From Cyanoderma ruficeps (lineage: Eukaryota > Chordata > Aves > Passeriformes > Timaliidae), in assembly GCA_008694505.1 (NCBI GenBank), contig VZDJ01000346.1, positions 8,729,244 through 8,793,243 on the forward strand: a DNA stretch of 64,000 bases, in the 5' to 3' direction. The stretch's first letter is position 1; every line of letters starts with the position of its first letter. The position numbers were made by a program, and so were the translations under genes. The notes beneath the pieces were generated by a model. It had not been told where the DNA came from. It saw only the letters and a program-made list of their open reading frames with translations, and searched no databases. Shown piece after piece: positions 39,046 to 53,123 of the stretch.

Positions 39046-42000
39046 GTAATCCCTAATTTTAGAAACTGGTTAGGTATTTTTCTCTAACTCAAATACAGAA
39101 TTTTATTCAGATGGCCACAGTATTTAAGTTAGATTATTATGGTTTTGTCTACCTACAGATGACAAAGATTAGTGAAATACCTGTATGTTAGAAAATAGAA
39201 CCAAATAACAATAAAATGTAGTTTAAAGCTGATAACCTTTCTTTCCATTTCATCGATTTCTTAAAGTCATGTAACTAATTTATAGTTCAAAGTAACACCA
39301 TAGAATCATAGAATAACTTGGAATGGAAGGGACCTTAAAAATCATGTGATTCCAACCTCCAGCTGTGGGGAGGGGGACACCTTTCAGCCAGCCAGGTTGC
39401 TCAAAGCCCTATCCAGTCTGGCCTTGAACAAAACTTCTCTGGGCAACCTGTTCCAGTGCCTCAAAATAAAGAATTTCTTTCTCTTATCTAATCTAAACCT
39501 GCCCTCTTTCAGTTTAAAACCATTATCCATTGTCCAATCTGTACATGCCCTTGTGAAAAGTCCCTCTCCAGCTTTCTTGTAGATTCCCTTTAGGTACTGG
39601 AATGATGCTATAAGGTTTTTCTGGAGACTTCTCTTTCTCAGGCTAAAAAACTCAAACTCTTTTCGTGTTTTATTAATGTTTTTTATTGAGCCCTGTATCT
39701 ACTAGTGGAGATTTGCACAATATTTTTTTCTCCAGATATGGAATTTGAATATGAGTATGGAATTTGGATGCTGAACTTAGAGATATTTTATGGTATTAAA
39801 ATATTTAAGGAACTATGTATCTGATTACTATTGTCTCTGATTTTGGATATGAGGTGTTTCATGCAGAAAAGTAAAACTGGAAAGTACTGGAATAAATTTC
39901 AGTTTTCCTTCTTGGGTCATGTAATTTTTGATGTGTTAAAAATATGATAGTTTTGTGTGAGGCTTTCTTGCTGTCTTTTGTTAACAGAAACTATACTTGA
40001 ATCAAAAGACAACATTGACATTTAGTGTGTGTAATACGATGTGCTAAATGTTATCATCTTGCTTTGAAATGATTACTTGAGGAGCCAGGCCTGGAGTGTC
40101 TCTTAGAGTTTAGCAATCCAATAAACTCCAGGGCTTTGGAATTGTTGGAAACTGTTTCCTACCATGGACAGCGCTTCAGCTGTGGCAGCTGTGTGGAATT
40201 TGGTTCTTTGGGTCACATCTGCAAACAACAAAAGTCAAAGGCTACTCAAAAATTGGATTTTTGCAAGTTATCTCCCTGTGCTGAAATTGTATCAATACAG
40301 TTGTATTAATAGTTGTAAATGATGAAGTTGTAAATACAGGTGGCTTTGGTTTTGTTTTTGAGTGGACAAATAGCACTGTTTAGTATAGAGGTCCTATGTG
40401 GTAAAATGTCCTAAGATTTAATTTGCACATCCTAAATTTTAGTAAGATGTGGAGTCATCTGCTTAGTGAGGTTTTTTTTTTTAGTTCTTTGTTTCTTGTT
40501 TTGTTGGTTTGGTTTTTTTTTACGTCCTTGGAGGATGTGTGTATCATATTTGTGCTGTATTTTTAAAAAATGTTTATTTGTCCTTCTGTTTTAGGGTCCT
40601 TTGATTTCCAAAGGCAAAGTTTAAATGTAGTTTAAAAGTTTAAAAATGTAGCTTTGGTAACAACAGACTCCTGCTAAACATAAGTTGTTTAGATGTGTCT
40701 AGTCTGATAATACAGATTCTGTGACTATAGAGATAGAAAATTTTCGGAGGGTTGGATTTGAAATTGCATTTGTAGCACTTAATGCACAGTGTAGCCTCCT
40801 GGGTTCTAGATAATTTGAAAAAAACATACTTGTGGACTTTGTGTTGCACCTCAGGAAAGAATTTAGCTCTACAGATTTTCTTGTGGTTTTATTCACTTAC
40901 CATATAAAATCTTTATTTCAGTGGCAAAGGTGCTCATAGTATTATTCTTAGAAATCATAGGAGTATAAGTAACTTTTTCTACCTGCTTTTTTCCACTTGT
41001 ATTTGAAACAAAACCCTTTAAAAAAAATCCAAACATGAAAAAAAAACCCAACTCTTTATTATACATGAACTTGCTGATGTTTTTATTATTTTGTTTTGAA
41101 TATTAGGAATTACAGTTTCTTAAAAGACTGTTCCTCACATGTGAAATCTGCTTCTAGTATATTTGAAGCTAAACTTAATCAGGAAGCTGGTTTTTGTATA
41201 CTTCCAATGATATACTGTACCACTAGCTTGGAAATATCTTCTTAGACAGTTTTTAGCAAATCCATGACTCCTGTTTTATTTGGAAAATAGGACTCTGTTT
41301 CCTCTCTTTATGCACTCTGCCAAAAAGACATACAGATGAAAATGGTGTTGCTTCTTTCCTGAATACCTCTGGAAACTATCAGTGCAAGTTGCCTTTTTTT
41401 CCTTCTATGATGTAATGCTTTTGTCATTCACAGCAGGAAAATGTACATTAGATTGACTTTGAAAGACCCTTGAGAGCAAAATACTGAAAAAACTTCGGAC
41501 CTGTGGAGAGGCAGCTTCACTTTCTTCAATGAAATTAGTAGCTTACTTTAAAATCATAATTAAATAACTGGCTATAATTTTATAGTTGCTAGTTAAATAG
41601 TCAGCAAAAATATTTCAATGCTGAAATTGAGGAAAGGAGCTAAATGCCTTGTGCTTCCTTCAGTTTATGTACAGGTTGGTTTACATCACTCTAGTGATGA
41701 ATATGGGTCTCTTATGCCTCTTAATTATTGAAATAATACATCTGGTTTTCTGAGTTCATATAAAATAAAAAATATTACTGTTTGAAGGAGTCAGTGAGAA
41801 AAACCTTAAAAACAAGTTATTCCACATATTTTTCAGCAGCTTTAGATTGATATGCAAAAAAAGCCAATTGAGATGATGATAGAAATCGGACAGTATTAAG
41901 CTCTGAAAATATTGAATTTGACTGTATTTCTGTATTTCCTCTTTCTAGTCATTGAGGACTTTGAACCCTGAAAAGGGAAAAAGGTTGTATGTGAGCTGGA

Positions 42001-43192
42001 CAAATTTTTAGTTGTGGAACTCCAGAAAATCACTTATGTAATGGTAAAACTTTCCATATAGTCTAAAGGGAAAAGTTTTCTACGAGTGTGAAAAAGATGA
42101 ATACCTAGAAAAAGCAGAGTAGAATGGAAGTAGCAACTTAAGTATTTTCGTAGTTATCTGACAAGGTTTTGATGTTCATTTTAGTTTTTAATTTCATTTG
42201 AAATCGTTGATATAAAGGAGTTTTATTTAATGCAAGTTTCAGAAAACTGCTCTTGAAGCCTGTGGGTTTAAGCCTGTATCATTAGCTGTCTTTTTTCAGC
42301 ATAGTCACCAAACTAGAACTCGATAGTGTCTATGAAATGTATTTTTAGATATGTGTAATGTCATAAATTTGAAAACAGAAATTTTAAGTCTTGATTTTTT
42401 TCCAGCACAAGTGAATTGGGTCCATAGTTGGGTTCAGTATACATGAAAGACATGAATATGAGTAGTATTTCATTTCTTTACGATTTTGTTAAAAATATGA
42501 GTATTTGCTGCATACTGTGAATTCCCAGATGAGATGATTTTTCCAATAACATTACATCTAAAAACCATGTAAACGGATTTTTTCCCAATAGGCTGCAGTG
42601 CTGGTGCTTACTATTTGCGTTGTTGACAGAAATTGGTTTTGATACACCTCACAGGGGTCTTACTGAACAAGATGTGGATATATTAGGTTTTAGAATGAGA
42701 AAGTACCAGTTAGTTAACTTCTAAAAAAACTGAGGGAGCACCTAGGCATAATATATGCACACTAGAAATGTAACCTAGCAGCTGGTGTTCACTTTTCCAA
42801 ACCTATTTCTAAATATCTCTCAAGTAAAAAAGTAATTGTTAAAATTCTTTGCCTACAGTAATCCATAGTGTTCTGTTTTCTTAATTAATTTGAAAGTTAA
42901 TTAGTTTTGTTCTAATGTTCTATTGTATTCATAGTTTTTAACAAACTTTTTTATGGCATTTCTAGGATGCTGATTGACTTAACAACTACACAGAATTTGA
43001 AAGAGTTTTAAGTCATGTTATTTTTTGGGTAAAGAAAGTACAATGAAACAGAGTTTGTTTAAATTTTGATTTCTTTTTAAAAAAAGTGCAAGTTGAAAAT
43101 AATGAATATATTGAAATAATGAATTTTTTTACTAAGTAAATAAGTTCATCATGTCTTCTTTATCATTCCCAAGAATTTGTTTTATTTTATAG
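39046..43192 (+). other. VPS13B: intron 4 (4.1 kb)
   Basis: Donor GTAATC, acceptor TTTTATAG. It contains one antisense CR1 3' end (39299-39667). The remainder, 39668-43192, is AT-rich with short homopolymers; nothing else was recognised. Confidence 0.85.
39299..39667 (-). mobile_element. CR1 LINE 3' fragment, antisense
   Basis: It starts on the plus strand with CATAGAATCATAGAATAACT, the reversed 8-bp CR1 terminal repeat. GGAAGGGACCTTAAAAATCAT, GGCAACCTGTTCCAGTGCCTC, and a tail around CTCTTTCTCAGGCTAAAAAAC follow. All are diagnostic of the avian CR1 3' region. It is 5'-truncated, as most CR1 copies are, and is inserted only 254 bp after exon 4. Confidence 0.92.
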
Positions 43193-43360
43193 GTTATGTT
43201 CAGAGTTTGATTAGGCGTGTTGTAAACAATGTCAACATTGTGATCAACAATCTCATATTAAAGTATGTGGAGGATGATATTGTTCTCTCAGTCAATATCA
43301 CTTCAGCAGAATGCTATACAGTGGATGAGTTTTGGGATCAAGCATTTATGGACATCTCTG
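43193..43360 (+). CDS. VPS13B: VPS13B exon 5: beta-groove segment
   Basis: A 168-bp exon, about residues 138-194. It completes the split glycine codon and reads YVQSLIRRVVNNVNIVINNL, then ILKYVEDDIVLSVNITSAEC, ending FMDIS. It is almost identical to human VPS13B; differences cluster at the VDEFWDQ stretch. NVNIVINNLILKY is the strongly conserved strand motif that all VPS13 paralogues carry shortly after the chorein cap, forming part of the lipid-conducting groove. The acceptor is TTTTATAG|GT and the donor CTG|GTGAGT. Codon 194 is split after its first base. Confidence 0.97.
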
Positions 43361-44478
43361 GTGAGTAGGTATTTTTTGGTTATACGCATCACTGTGGAGG
43401 CGTGCTTAAATTCATACAGGAATTTGTAAGACTCTTTTTTATCAGAAGTAAGACAATTTCTACCTGTTTTGATTTACAATCAGTTTTTTCTCTTGTCCTC
43501 ACCTTAATACTGGTGAGCCAACTGTAATAATATAGATTGATTGTTACTGCATCCTTGTATGACCATAGATAATCATACAAGATTTGTTCTCTGCTCACAC
43601 TTGGCATCCTGTGAAGGTATTTGAATTAGTGCTTGCTGCTGGCAGTGAGTGCTTGGGCAAGCTTTTTGAGTGAGCAGTAGCACATTAAGGCATTCCATTG
43701 CACTTGTTTGTGATGATCTTAAAACTGAACAGGCTGGCCAGAGATGCAGTAAAAGACGCCCACAGTAGTGAGCACAGCATACCAGTTGCAAGGCACAATT
43801 AATTTCACTTCACATTTTCAGGGGGAAAAAAGCCCCCAACTTCTGACTCTTTATCTTGGTCTTCAGTATTTGAATGTTTCAGTCCTTGAATTGCCAATGT
43901 TGACCTGTAAATCTAGATGCTCTTACTGACGTTGGCTAGAGGTGGAACAGTAACTGTGCTAAGATCACACAGAAGATTTCAGGTAGAGTGGGGAATTCAA
44001 TTAATGTTTACCTGAACCTATTTTTTTGTTCTGGCTAAAATAATTACAGACTAATATGACAAAATCACAAAATATATTTCATGTTAAGATCACCATAATA
44101 GCTCTTGTTTCTTTTGTAAGGTTCAAAAGGAAACTTTGGGGGATAATATGCAAAATTATTTCTGTGAGAATAATTGGAGTGATAGTTATTGTATGCTTTC
44201 ACATGAAACAGTACTCTTCTTGTATAAAAAGAGCTAAGGTACAGCAGATAATGAAAATTTTAATTGGGTGTAGCTAATTTGTCCTCACGTTTTATGCATT
44301 CAGCAGAAAAAGTCTGACACAGGAAATGATTCTCTTCAGTCACATAAGCAAGTACTTTGCTGCTGATTTAAATAATGACTAAAAAACTGTCTGGTATTGC
44401 TTTCTTCTAGTTAAGAACCTGTATGCACAACTTTTTGTACACAATGTATTTTTTTAACCTAAACACTTCTTTTAAAAG
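43361..44478 (+). other. VPS13B: intron 5 (1.1 kb)
   Basis: Donor GTGAGT, acceptor TTTTAAAAG. No repeat or other feature was recognised. Confidence 0.85.
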
Positions 44479-44660
44479 CCACTGATCTGATACTGAGGAA
44501 GATGATCAACTTTTCTGACTGCACAGTATGTCTTGATAAGAGAAATGCTAGTGGTAAAATTGAATTTTACCAAGAACCTCTGCTGTACAAATGTTCCTTC
44601 AGGACTCGTCTACATTTTACTTATGATAACCTCAACTCCAAAATGCCATCAATTATTAAA
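44479..44660 (+). CDS. VPS13B: VPS13B exon 6: beta-groove segment
   Basis: A 182-bp exon, about residues 194-254. It completes the split Ala codon and reads ATDLILRKMINFSDCTVCLD, KRNASGKIEFYQEPLLYKCS, then FRTRLHFTYDNLNSKMPSII ending in K. Only a handful of conservative changes separate it from human. DCTVCLDKRNASGKI and CSFRTRLHF are family strands in which the VPS13 proteins alternate hydrophobic residues facing the lipid channel. The donor is AAA|GTAGGT. A second GT four bases further (GGTATCC) would shift the frame and is not expected. The exon ends in phase 0. Confidence 0.97.
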
Positions 44661-47600
44661 GTAGGTATCCAAAATAATTATTTTTGCTACTCACTTGGGA
44701 AGTTTTGAGGGTTTTCAAAATATCCTTTATAATTCCAAGTAAAATGAAAAGCTTATATTGTTGTGTTTTGCTAAAGGAATTAAGTTGTGTTTTGTTCATA
44801 TGATGCAGTTAGTTTATGTTACAGGAACAGCACATAAGTAAGGAAGTTATGTTCTCTAATATTTTCATTTTTTCCTGGAGCTTTAAAAAACTCTGTAATT
44901 GTAAGGGAGAAAAGAAAGTCTGCAGATAATCTGTTAAAAAACCCCAGTAGTATACTTAAAAGTGTCTGCAATAAGATGGAAAGGATTTCTTTTTTGCCTT
45001 AAGTTATTGTTTCAAATGTAGCTCCAACTCTCATGAATAACAAGAAACATCGTGTATTAACACTCTGCAGTGAACTGCATGAGACGGATTAGCAAGCCAA
45101 ACTCAGCTCCTAGTGAGCAGGGGTGCAATATTATTATTATTATTATTGTGCTCTGTGGGTCATCAGGATGCAATTTTTTAGACACTACCTAAAATATTTA
45201 GGTAATGATTGGAAATAGCTGCTTTTTCATATGGTTTGAGCAAAAAGAACTGTTACCAGTAAATATAACAGCTTCATTAATGGAATTAAATTTAATTTGA
45301 GGGCGCCAATAACTTTTTAAAAGCCTCTGCTGCAAATATTACTGTAGCTTCAGCATTCTGAAGGGGTTGATAACTGAAGGACAGTGGTTTTCCAGCTCAA
45401 GAGAAAAGCCAGCAGTACTCCATCTTTCTTTCCAAACCTCTGAAGTTCTTGCTAATGTGAACTTTAATACTTTTTGTTATTAACTTACTAAAGCATGTCT
45501 GATTTTATGTCTTGAGAAAAAGTTACCAAAACATGTGTCCTTTTAGTTCTTTGTAAGGGCTGGAACACTTCAATTACCTTCATCATTTTGGTTACTATGT
45601 CCATTGCTAAGTTTTGGCTAAACTAATCTTAGCAAGTTTTAATGGGGTTAAAACTTCTCAAAGGAGGAAGGTTCTTAAGTGCTTGGATGTGTTTCAGTAT
45701 GCTTTTTAACTGGGAACACTAAGCTCCTACTTTTAGTTTTAGAATGAAAATAATATACATGGGTGGAGGTGACAAAACACATGTAAAATGATTAGTTGTA
45801 AGCTTTTTGTTGCTGTTCTTGTAAAATTCACTATGGAATGAGGCAAGCATGAGGCAGGTGAGCTGATATGGACTGGGGATGTGAGTCCTGCCTTCACCTA
45901 TTTGGAGCAACACTGACATTTGCCTGACCTGTCAATCATCTAAGTCCACTCACTATGTTGATGCTGTATTGGAAGCTAACTCAACAAGAAGATAATAGTT
46001 CTCTTCCAGTTTTAGGGAGATGAGTGAATCTTGTGAGGAACAGCTGAGTTCCACTGACAGTATAAGAACAGGATCATGGTGGGAGGATAGTATAATCCAA
46101 GATGTCCTGGAGTGTAATGTAATTTCAGTGAAGCTACTGTATAATTATCTTCATTGCCTACAATGCTACCTGGTGTTCCTGTCCTCCACTAGGACATGTG
46201 CTCGTTGTGTGCCTTCAAAAAGGCTTCTGGCAAAGCAATCCTTTTTTTTTCCTCTTCCACATCCTATGACAATATTTACTCCTTACCTGTGGAAGTCGAG
46301 ATGGACACTGCACTCAGAATGCTTCTTTAAAAACTTCAGAATGTTTTGAGCATCAGGGCCTTATTATCTAGAAATCTGTTATACTTTTTCTCTGTTTTCT
46401 CCCAAGGACACTTCCCTACAGCTCTGGCTCTTTCTCTTCTTCCTTTCCCTTAGTTTTGCAGTCCTGGCTCACTCCTTCCTGTCCCTAGCATGGCTGCCTA
46501 ACCCTGTCTGTCCCACGGCATCTTACCCTTTCTGTCCCTTGCACGACCTCCTGTCCTTTCCTCCTCACAGCACAACCAGCAGACTCCAACTAACTCCCTA
46601 CCAGCTAACTCACTCTTGATCACACCCATAGCTGGGAGGGCAAGGCTGTTCCACTCCTGGATAATTAACACAGCTGTAATATATCAAGGGCAAGATTGCC
46701 TGCAGCACCATCTCCATTTGTCTCCTCACAATCTGTCTGCCCATACTTATCCATCCTGTTGTCCTTCTGCACAGAAGAGGTTTGCTATTAACAATTTTAA
46801 ATCAACCAACCTTGGAAAATTGGTGTGCAAGGATTAATTTTTAATTTCCAAAATGTATCTTAGGAATTTACACGCTTTTGCTTTCAGAGAATTAAAAAAA
46901 ATGGCATAATTCTGCCATCTGACATATTTAATCTTGTCTGTGTAAACAGCTGATACAATGTTACTACTCATTCTCTGAGACTCAGGCTAAGACTTCATTA
47001 ATTTGCACATAAGAAAGTAATAGCATATATTTATACAGATACTGATTTTACCACTATGATATTATTTACCCATGGAAGGTGCTATACTGTTTACAAAATA
47101 GTTTTTCATGGGTTTTGAATTGGATTGCATTAAGACCAACCCTGATATGTAATTACGTTTAATTTCCATTATTTTCACCTGCAACATTTAGAAACTGGAC
47201 TTGGAGTTGAAAATATGTCTAATTTTAGACAGTGATTTTGGTACAATAATTTTATTTTATGCAGCTCTTATTTAATGAAATGTACCTTTCTTATCTTGTT
47301 TGGCTTTGTCTTTATAGAATGATCACATACTCAAAATATTTTGAAGAATTTAGCTGTTTTACAGCTAAAATTTTTAAAGAAAGATAAGTTTTCATTCCAA
47401 CAATTTTAGTCTTTGAAAAGCTTTCTTTCATTTAGTGAAAGGTGCCTTAACTGAATGTTTGAAATGGAATATTCAGAGGAGCCAGTTTTCTACACTTCTG
47501 TTGGAGTGGGTCTTCTCCCCATTACTTAGCCACTTGGAATTATGTTTGGAGTGGGAAAGAATAAAAATGAAAGACCTTGTATTTTAAAACCAGTATATCT

Positions 47601-47998
47601 GGAGTTTATCTAGATATGTTTCCTAGGTTATCTAGAGCATGCTGAGATTTTAAAGAAACTCCATAATGAAAATAAAACTTTAATTAGATGCTCTTACATC
47701 ACTTATATTTGAGAAAGTTCTTCAGCAATAACTTTAAAAAACAAATACGCAATTGTTTCTGTATGTGTAAAATGTGTTCCACTTGACTTTTCAACTGAAG
47801 ATCTCTTGTGTGACAACCCAAGTGAATGTTTTCGGTAGTCGTCATTTGCAGCTCTTTGCCTTCTGTTGTATTGCAAATCTCATTTTTGGAAATAAAATGC
47901 CCATACCAAATGAATATAGAGTTGCATGGTTTAAAACTGGGCTTTACTGATGACAGAGCTTTGTTGTTATTTGTTTTTGTTCTCTTTCCACCTTATAG
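44661..47998 (+). other. VPS13B: intron 6 (3.3 kb)
   Basis: Donor GTAGGT, acceptor CCTTATAG. It contains an ATT microsatellite (45128-45147). A pyrimidine-rich, relatively GC-rich stretch at about 46380-46780 looks like repeat material, but I cannot classify it. Nothing else was recognised. Confidence 0.8.
45128..45147. repeat. ATT microsatellite
   Basis: About six to seven tandem ATT units. Confidence 0.9.
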
Positions 47999-48173
47999 AT
48001 TCACACATTAGTTGAAAGTTTGAAACTTTCAATCTCTGATCAGCAGCTTCCTATGTTTATACGTATAATGCAGCTTGGGATTGCTCTGTATTACGGAGAA
48101 ATAGGCAACTTCAAAGATGGGGAAAGTGAAGATCTGATTAGCCACACTAAAGATATGTTGGGAAATATCACCG
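47999..48173 (+). CDS. VPS13B: VPS13B exon 7
   Basis: A 175-bp exon, about residues 255-313. It reads IHTLVESLKLSISDQQLPMF, then IRIMQLGIALYYGEIGNFKD, ending KDMLGNIT and the first base of a Gly codon. SLKLSISDQQLPMFIRI and LGIALYYGEIGNF are conserved with human; the tail GESEDLISHTK is a divergent acidic loop. In the VPS13 architecture this is still the N-terminal extended-chorein part of the groove. The acceptor is CCTTATAG|AT and the donor ACCG|GTAAGT, both strong. Confidence 0.96.
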
Positions 48174-51100
48174 GTAAGTACAGCTTTTAATTTGTAAGAA
48201 GAAATGTTATAAACATGTATTTCTTTTCTTTTTGCAAATGTAAATATCCCAGTCTAGTTCTTGCCAAGTAACTTCTCAGTCTGCAGTTTGCTAGAGGCAG
48301 TTAATTATGCTGGATAAGGATGCAGTGCTTAAACATGTTTATTGTTATGTTATATAAGGAATTCTGATGTCTTAGCTAAACTGAAGTTAAATATGATCTA
48401 AGAAGACCATTTTGGGAGTTGTGGCACCATGGGATACTTTTGATTTTTCTGTCAGTATATCATGCAACAAGGCACCTTTCCATTAGCAAGTTTTAAACTG
48501 GCAGCAGCCACATTTGAACTACATGAGAGAAATCCCGAAGTGTGCTTCTTAATTTGTTTTAAAATGGTTATAGATATATCAGAAAAATGGATAATAGATA
48601 TATCAGAACTTGTTCTAAGCAACGAAGTACTACTTTGCACTGTTTCCCATAGTTGTTTTCCTTATACCTTGTCTGATCTCAACTGCTTTTTATTTTCATG
48701 TAACATATATCCCTTCTTCTGTGTGATCTTTTGTGGTAACTTGCTGCAACAGTATCTTTTCAAGAGCTTTGCACTGATGAGCAGTGAATTTTCTTTACCT
48801 TTGTGTGATTGGTTCCCATCTGCTGCTTCCCAGGCACGTGGGGTGACTCTTGGGTTGATTCTGTGCAGGGCCTGGAGTTGAACTTGATGATTCTTGTGGA
48901 TCCCTTCCAACTCAGCGTATTCTGCAATTCTGCGAATTTATTTGGAGATTCGTATTTTAATTTTGATCTTATTAAGACAGAAGTTTTGGTTATCTTTCCA
49001 AGATTGGATTTGGATTTGGGGGAATAGGAAGAGAGATTTACCTCCCCACCCAAGAGCGTGATAATGTCTAGAAAATTCTTGAAATTTCATTTGAGGGTGA
49101 CATAGCTCTCTTAAGCTAGGCTTAAGTTTATAATATTACTGCAGTTTAAAGCTATTTGTAAACTATTAAATTAACTAATTTTGTTCTATTGAAGAAATAT
49201 ACCATTTTAATTTGCATTAGAAGACTGTAAGTTTTTAATTTTTTTAATTCTGTGTTGCTGTCTTTGCTGTCTTCTCTAGTTTCAGAGAAATAGATAGATG
49301 ATTGGTAAATGACAGCAGTGGAAATTGTTTTTCCAAAATATTTTTTCCAGCCCTTACCTGTTGTTAGGCAGAGATAACTGTTTCACTCTTATTTCAGATG
49401 TCGAATCCTCTGTCATGTTACTGCTGTGTGGAACTGAGAAAACAAGAGATCTGTAAATAATTCTCTCTTGTTTTCTCTACAGCTTGGTTTCCTGCAGTAG
49501 ACACTCTGCATTGCAAACATGAGTTCATTACACCAGACATACGATTAGAAGTAATATTCTGCAAATATTGGCTTAATTTTCTGTTGAGACTTTAAAAGCA
49601 TACAGGTTTTAGAAAAATTGTTAATGCGTGTTTTAATAACTTCTTGCATCTAACCAATGATTTGTACTATTTACAGGAGAAAGTGTCAGGAAGTTTTCTC
49701 TGAAGCACTGCATTGCTCTTGCTTTCAGACAGAGGATTGTCTCTGTATCATGAATATCTTTCTTTTGTTAGCATGAAATTTCCCTGAGATTTGGCTAAGT
49801 GTTCACACCATAGAGAATTACAATGTATTTAGAATTCTTTGAATTTTGTGGCTGCATTCCTGGAGTCAGTAAGGCAACTAGGGCCATTTGGGTACAGGAA
49901 GGACACAGAAAGAATAGAGAAGTCATGAGTCAATATGAGAACAGCTGGAATGGGTAAGCAATGACTTTCGGATGAAAAAATAAAAGGATTGGAGACAGAG
50001 GAACTGGGTAATGAGAAAACTGGAAGGAAGCTTTAACTATGGAAGAGGACAGAAGTCAGCAGAGCTGTGTGGGTTTTACTTGGCTTCTTTTGTTTAAGGT
50101 GTGTAATGGGTGGTGATACAAATACACTTTAAGCAAAGATTAATCTTAAAAGGGATCTGTCTACAAGTACTCAGTCTTTTTTGCATCTAAAATTAAACTT
50201 GAGATTCTTACATCCAAATAGGCGTAAAATCTTTGACAGTCCATCTTGTCATCCCTATTTTTAATGTATGTCTTCAGGAAGGTTGAATTGCAATTGCTGT
50301 TGGTCAGTCCCGTTTGCATTGTTTTGAGTAACTGTGAATATAACTTCCTAGCTTTTCACAAAACATCCATCTAAGTAAGAAATAATGTAACTTCACACTG
50401 TTATACACAGGATCTTTCAGAAGGGTCAGTGATTAGACTAAGATTGCAAAAGAAATCTGTGATTTCCTACACAGCTATTGTTCAACTATGCTGTGCTCTA
50501 ACATTATCATTGTACTTAATTATATGATCATATGTATTTGACAGAACTATCTCCTTCAGAACACAAGACAGATGGCAGTTGTTGGATGGCCAAGGCAGAG
50601 ATGTAGAGATAGTTTTTGAAGCCCATTTGTATCTTTACTGCAGAATATTTTGCCACATACAGTCTAAATGGTCATGCCATTTATGCTTGTCTTTCATTGT
50701 GGGTTTGTTGTAGCTTCTTTGGTTTATAGCAGACAAATTGTGAGTAAGAAAATGAATTTTAATGTCTACTTTATTTAGTGACACAAGAATGAACATCTGC
50801 ATCTCTGTCCTTGTAGTATGTACTGAGTTTCAGTCATACAGTTTCATGGCTGTTTCAATGAGATGAAAATTCATGCTATTGCCACCAGAAATTCCTTCTT
50901 TCATTTTCTTTCTTCCTCTAGTGCCAGCACTTGTATTCATGTAGCCACAGGCTAGTCTGGATCACCTGTACCTGGCTGAAAAGGAATACAGACAGAGAAA
51001 TAAATAAATACCAAGGGTTAAATCTATTGTGTTAATTCCAGATTTAGGTTGAGAGATACCAGTTTCCAGACTCCTATTACAGATAAATATCTCAAACCCT

Positions 51101-53123
51101 TTAAAAGAAAGTAAATTTCTGAAGTTCTGTTCAAACTTGATTTGAACATGCAAGCAGAGAGATGCAGTTGCATTGCAGTCTTGTAGTATATATAAAATGT
51201 GTTTCTTGACTGGAATCACTGCCCTGCATTATGCAGCAAACTCTTCCAGTGTTAACTCACTATGAATGGCTAGAAAAAAATTACTTTAGAAATCTGATGC
51301 TGGGTAATGTTTTGTCCTTTAACAGACTCATGTATGTAAAACAGGGGGTTTGTCACTATGTTTCACTAATTCTGTATGTTTACAGATGGTGAAGTGGTTA
51401 GTGTAGTTGATTCAAAGCTAAGAGACTTTGTGTTTCCCAAGTACATACTCCTATTCATATATTCCTTGTTATAAAGGAATTTACATTGTATTTATGTTTG
51501 TAGTGTTTAGAGGATGCTGTGTGTGATTTATCAGGCTGATATTAATTTCTTCTGAAGTTTGATGGTTATGTAGTGGCTGTAGTAGTTTTAATTTAGTGAT
51601 AGAAAATAGATATATCGTCCTTCTCCAATTTTCTGTCTCACAGTATATAGATAGAGGAGCTAGGGTAAAATGGTGCTTATTTTAATGTTTTCCAAAATAT
51701 TAAAAAATATTATAATCCAAACTATTACTTGACATATTTTACTGTTGGCTCTGTGTACTTCAAAAGGAGGTATGCTAAATGATGGCTGAATTTTATGGCC
51801 AGGTAGACCAAATGTTATGCATGGTTCTACAACTCCACCTTTTTTTTTTAAAGTTTTTGCCAGACCTTCCACCATTTCTTTTGTGCTTGTCATCAGCAGT
51901 CCATGCTAAACTACTTGGGCCACGCTCCCTTCAGATTTTTTACTTCTATAGCTGTCAGTTCTTCCTCTTGGCTTTTTCCAAGATTTTATGTGCATCTGTT
52001 CTGTGTTTGTTGTGCTTCAAGATTTGCTTCTGGATTTAAATCTGATCCTTGAGACTTCTGTGAAGATGGCAAAAAGGAAGCACTGCCTTTGTGGGAGGAG
52101 GTGCCCTTGCCTCTTAAGCACACACACAGAGAATTCTCATGAGTGTTTTTTATTCCTCTTTCTTCCATTATGCAAGTACAAATAGAGTAAAAGGCTGAAG
52201 AGTAGTTAGACTAAAGAGTAAAAGGTCTAAAGCTTGTAAGAATGGGATCTCTGAGTTTCAAAACAGGTAAAAAGAACATGCCTATTTCTGTTCTCAGTTA
52301 AATGATTCATTAAACATAACATTCACCTTCAGGGACAGTACTGCATCCTGTACTACCTATAGTAATTCTGAAGTATTTAATAGCCCTTGTGAGTCCCATA
52401 AGAGCGGTGATGAAACCAGATAAAAACTATCTGTGCTCTTTGTACATGCAGTATATTACCTGCCTGTTTGGATCATGAGTCTTAGACTTCAGTCTTTGGG
52501 GAAGTTCTTGCTTTGCTGTGTGTGCTATCCCTAATGATTTTCACAGACCACCAACATTTTGACTTTTGACTCACAGGTGGATATCAGGTTTTTTGAGCAT
52601 AGATAACCTCGTATCTTTGAATATTTGAGAAGCTTAGTTTTAAACAAAGGAGGTCTGCAACCTTAAGTTTTGTATCTGTGCTGTAATTACACTTTTTGCA
52701 TTAGACTGTTGCAACTGAAGTACTTTTTAATTTAATTTTAAAATTGGAAACTACAAGATCCTAGTATCATTATTTAGTAAGGTTTAATTTTACAGCTTTA
52801 GAAGGCCCTCAATGGAAACAGTCTTGAAAGCTTGTGGTATAGATGGCAGATGCTGATCTCTCTGCAGATGTGTGATACTAAAACCGCAGCAAAGACCCAT
52901 AACAGTTTTTGGAGAAAAATGTTGATGGATCGAAGAAGTGTTTGAAAACTCATATTCAGTAATTGCAAATTTGTACTGACTTTCTATGATTATAAGCCAG
53001 TTACCAGTGAACGTTGTGTGGAATACTGTCCAAGATACATTTCACATACCATAAACTAGAGTTTAATAAATAATTTTTTAAGTATGGTTTATCTGAAATT
53101 TAACTTAGCTTTTGTTTTAAAAG
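48174..53123 (+). other. VPS13B: intron 7 (5.0 kb)
   Basis: Donor GTAAGT, acceptor TTTTAAAAG. It contains one short sense CR1 3' terminus (48841-48936). No other repeat or coding signal was recognised in 48937-53123. Confidence 0.85.
48841..48936 (+). mobile_element. CR1 LINE 3' terminus, sense, about 100 bp
   Basis: GGAGTTGAACTTGATGATTC and GTGGATCCCTTCCAACTCAG are the conserved end of the CR1 3' region. They are followed by two copies of an 8-bp unit of the form ATTCTGCR, the hallmark CR1 terminal repeat. It is strongly 5'-truncated. Confidence 0.88.

Noticed and set aside
44661..44670. U12-type donor at intron 6 (GTATCC nearby)
   Set aside because: The GTATCC lies four bases inside the intron, and using it would break the frame; the GTAGGT U2-type donor gives the correct protein.
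46380..46780. Possible LTR fragment in intron 6
   Set aside because: Pyrimidine-rich and GC-richer than its surroundings, but no terminal motifs, poly-A signal or known repeat wording could be identified.
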